15,769 nucleotides of DNA from CAZJHX01 sp964545715 (GTDB lineage Bacteria; Myxococcota_A; UBA9042; GCA-2863065), in contig CAZJHX010000211.1 in the NCBI GenBank assembly GCA_964545715.1, forward strand, positions 1 through 15,769. The letters run 5' to 3'. Positions 14,277 to 15,769 of this stretch are shown piece after piece. The position numbers and the translations under genes are program-made. The notes below the pieces were generated by a model, which was not told where the DNA came from, made no database searches, and worked only from the letters and a program-made list of their open reading frames with translations. Within the stretch, counting starts at the first letter, position 1, and every line of letters begins with the position of its first letter.

Positions 14277-15769
14277 GTCGCCACCTCGTCCATGGCGTCC
14301 AGCGCAGGGCCCCACACCCGACAGGCCACAGCCGCGAAGTCCCAACCGTCCGGCAGCTCCACCGCGCCTACCCGGCGCTCGAGAGTCAATCCCTCCGGCA
14401 TGAGTCGGGCGTGACAGGGTTCGCCCGGGCCGTGGAACCGGGCCTTCTTAAACGCGGACTGCGCCGCCTTCAGCGCCGCCTCTGGACTTTGTCCGTCGGC
14501 AACATTGGCCGCAAACAGCTGCGCGGGTTTGGGTACGAACGGAATGGGCCATTGCCGCGCCATGACGAACAGGTCCACCAACTCCTGCAGGGTCTGACCG
14601 GCTCGCGCGCGCATCCCAACGGTGCTTGCGATGCTCACCTCGGCCGCTTCATCGGCGGTGCCACGACTGATCAGATGCGTCTCGATGGCCCGCCCGGTCA
14701 CGACGGCCAGCACCACGTGCTCGAACCATGCGGCGAGGACGCGACCTTCGTTCATACGGCTGAATCCGCTTAGGACGCGCCGGCTGCCGACGATGCCATC
14801 AATGCGTCCCACCAACCGGACGTCGCCGACTGCCAGGTCGACGTCTATCGACTCGGATGTGAGCGGCCCGTTCAGCGCCTCAGCGCGCTCGACCACGCGC
14901 GAGGCCTCGGCATGGACTGCATCAAACTCCACGTCGCCCGCCGTTCCCAGCGGCAAGAGCCCGCCAAGTCGCATCAGGCGTCGCGTCTCTCCCAGCGGGC
15001 GGTCGCAGGACTCGATTTGAGTCATGCAACCGGCGCCCACCGCCCAGCGCTCGAGCGGGTCGAGCTGGAGGGGATCTTCGTCATTGATGGGCTCGAGATC
15101 ACGGGGCTCGCGAACGCCCAGCACACGCTCCATCAGGTACCAGAGCGTTCCCTTCTCCAGACACCGTCGCAAGTCCAGCAGCCGGATCGTCTCCAGCGCG
15201 TCGGACGGCGGCTCGAGCGGGTCGTTCAGGAACGGCGCAGGCTCGTGGCGGGGGGCACACAACGCGTGGGCTGCCGCCAGCATCCGCTGATCAAACCCCT
15301 GCGGTTCGATCGAGGCCTGTGTGCGATCATCCCAGCCGAATTCCCGCGGACTGAACGCGTGCAGCGGGTGCCGGCGGACGACATCCGCGCGGACAGTTGC
15401 GAGATCTTGGCCAGGCCGAAGCCCCAGCCTCGCGACCGTATCGATGAGCTCGGCGATAGCCGGTGCCGCCGCCAGCTCCGCATTACTGCGCGCAGAGTAG
15501 CCGGCGTAGGTGACAATGAGGTGCTCGCGCGCGGCCATAATCGCCTCGAGCAGCAGGTATCGATCATCGGTGCGCGGGTCGCGGTCGCCGGGCAGCCGCT
15601 CCTTTTCCAGAGCGGCGAAGCTGGCCCGGCGCACGCGACGCGGAAACTCCCCGTCATCCATGCCCAGCAGACAGACTACTTTGAACGGGATACTGCGCAT
15701 GGGAAGCAACGCGCAGAAGGTGATGGCGCCGGAAACGAAGCCGGGTGTGTTGAGCGGAACGCTGCAGCG
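14273..15769 (-). CDS. recC: RecBCD exonuclease subunit RecC, C-terminal part (5'-truncated by window edge)
   Basis: The C-terminal 498 residues are visible; the frame is open through the right edge, so the start lies outside. Its first stretch (NTPGFVSGAITFCALLPMRS, then IPFKVVCLLGMDDGEFPRR) matches the E. coli RecC region around GAINFCTLMPMRSVPFRVVCLLGMNDG. DDRYLLLEAI and HPLHAFSPREFG further on also fit. RecC has no ATPase or nuclease activity of its own. It scaffolds RecB and RecD, holds the pin that splits the duplex, and scans the 3' strand for the Chi signal. The part shown covers the C-terminal, nuclease-like but inactive domain through which RecB's 3' strand passes. Its TGA (14275-14273) overlaps the recB ATG. 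Unlike E. coli there is no ptrA between recC and recB. Confidence 0.95.
   Translation of the reverse strand, partial: RCSVPLNTPGFVSGAITFCALLPMRSIPFKVVCLLGMDDGEFPRRVRRASFAALEKERLPGDRDPRTDDRYLLLEAIMAAREHLIVTYAGYSARSNAELAAAPAIAELIDTVARLGLRPGQDLATVRADVVRRHPLHAFSPREFGWDDRTQASIEPQGFDQRMLAAAHALCAPRHEPAPFLNDPLEPPSDALETIRLLDLRRCLEKGTLWYLMERVLGVREPRDLEPINDEDPLQLDPLERWAVGAGCMTQIESCDRPLGETRRLMRLGGLLPLGTAGDVEFDAVHAEASRVVERAEALNGPLTSESIDVDLAVGDVRLVGRIDGIVGSRRVLSGFSRMNEGRVLAAWFEHVVLAVVTGRAIETHLISRGTADEAAEVSIASTVGMRARAGQTLQELVDLFVMARQWPIPFVPKPAQLFAANVADGQSPEAALKAAQSAFKKARFHGPGEPCHARLMPEGLTLERRVGAVELPDGWDFAAVACRVWGPALDAMDEVAT
14281..14287 (-). promoter_or_regulatory. Ribosome binding site for recB, inside the recC 3' end
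   Basis: GAGGTGG (reading 14287 to 14281) lies 4 nt before the ATG at 14276 and within recC's last codons. It fixes the recB start at the ATGA overlap and rules against the longer frame from 14345. Confidence 0.65.

Overview
The window is GC-rich bacterial chromosomal DNA. The RecC, RecB and RecD sequences follow the Escherichia coli type closely (for example the RecC stretch around MPMRSIPFKVVCLLGMDDG), in the order recC-recB-recD. This suggests a proteobacterium or a relative with a classical RecBCD enzyme, but I cannot place it further from sequence alone. No rRNA, tRNA, CRISPR array, insertion sequence or phage gene is visible.

Left edge (1-1529, plus strand): the 3' part of a glycerophosphodiester phosphodiesterase gene, overlapped by 4 bp by a gene for a membrane-anchored protein with a ThuA/class I amidotransferase-like layout. 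These two converge on everything else, with only 32 bp between the stop codons.

Main body (1562-15769, minus strand): one continuous gene train read from right to left. It runs recC (5'-truncated by the window), recB, recD, a 49-aa ORF, a 415-aa protein of unknown family, a two-motif phospholipase D-like nuclease, a 1184-aa SNF2-type helicase, and a 127-aa protein. Six of the seven junctions are overlaps (four-base ATGA/GTGA type, TGATG, or ATGAGTGA). The only non-overlapping junction is 46 bp, between the 49-aa ORF and the 415-aa gene. No promoter is evident inside the train, so the whole set looks like one transcript starting upstream of recC, to the right of the window.

Interpretation: RecBCD is the cell's double-strand-break repair and linear-DNA-degrading machine. 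The distal genes (unknown protein, PLD nuclease, SNF2 helicase, small protein) have the composition of an anti-phage DNA-targeting cassette. It is similar in layout to what I remember of Azaca (ZacABC), and related in spirit to DISARM. The unusual point is that this cassette is translationally coupled, almost without gaps, to recCBD, as if the two act together on incoming DNA. A second structural surprise is that the last gene encodes what looks like a free-standing copy of the helicase's own C-terminal domain, sharing the pattern W-x2-A-R-x-D-L-P-x-D.
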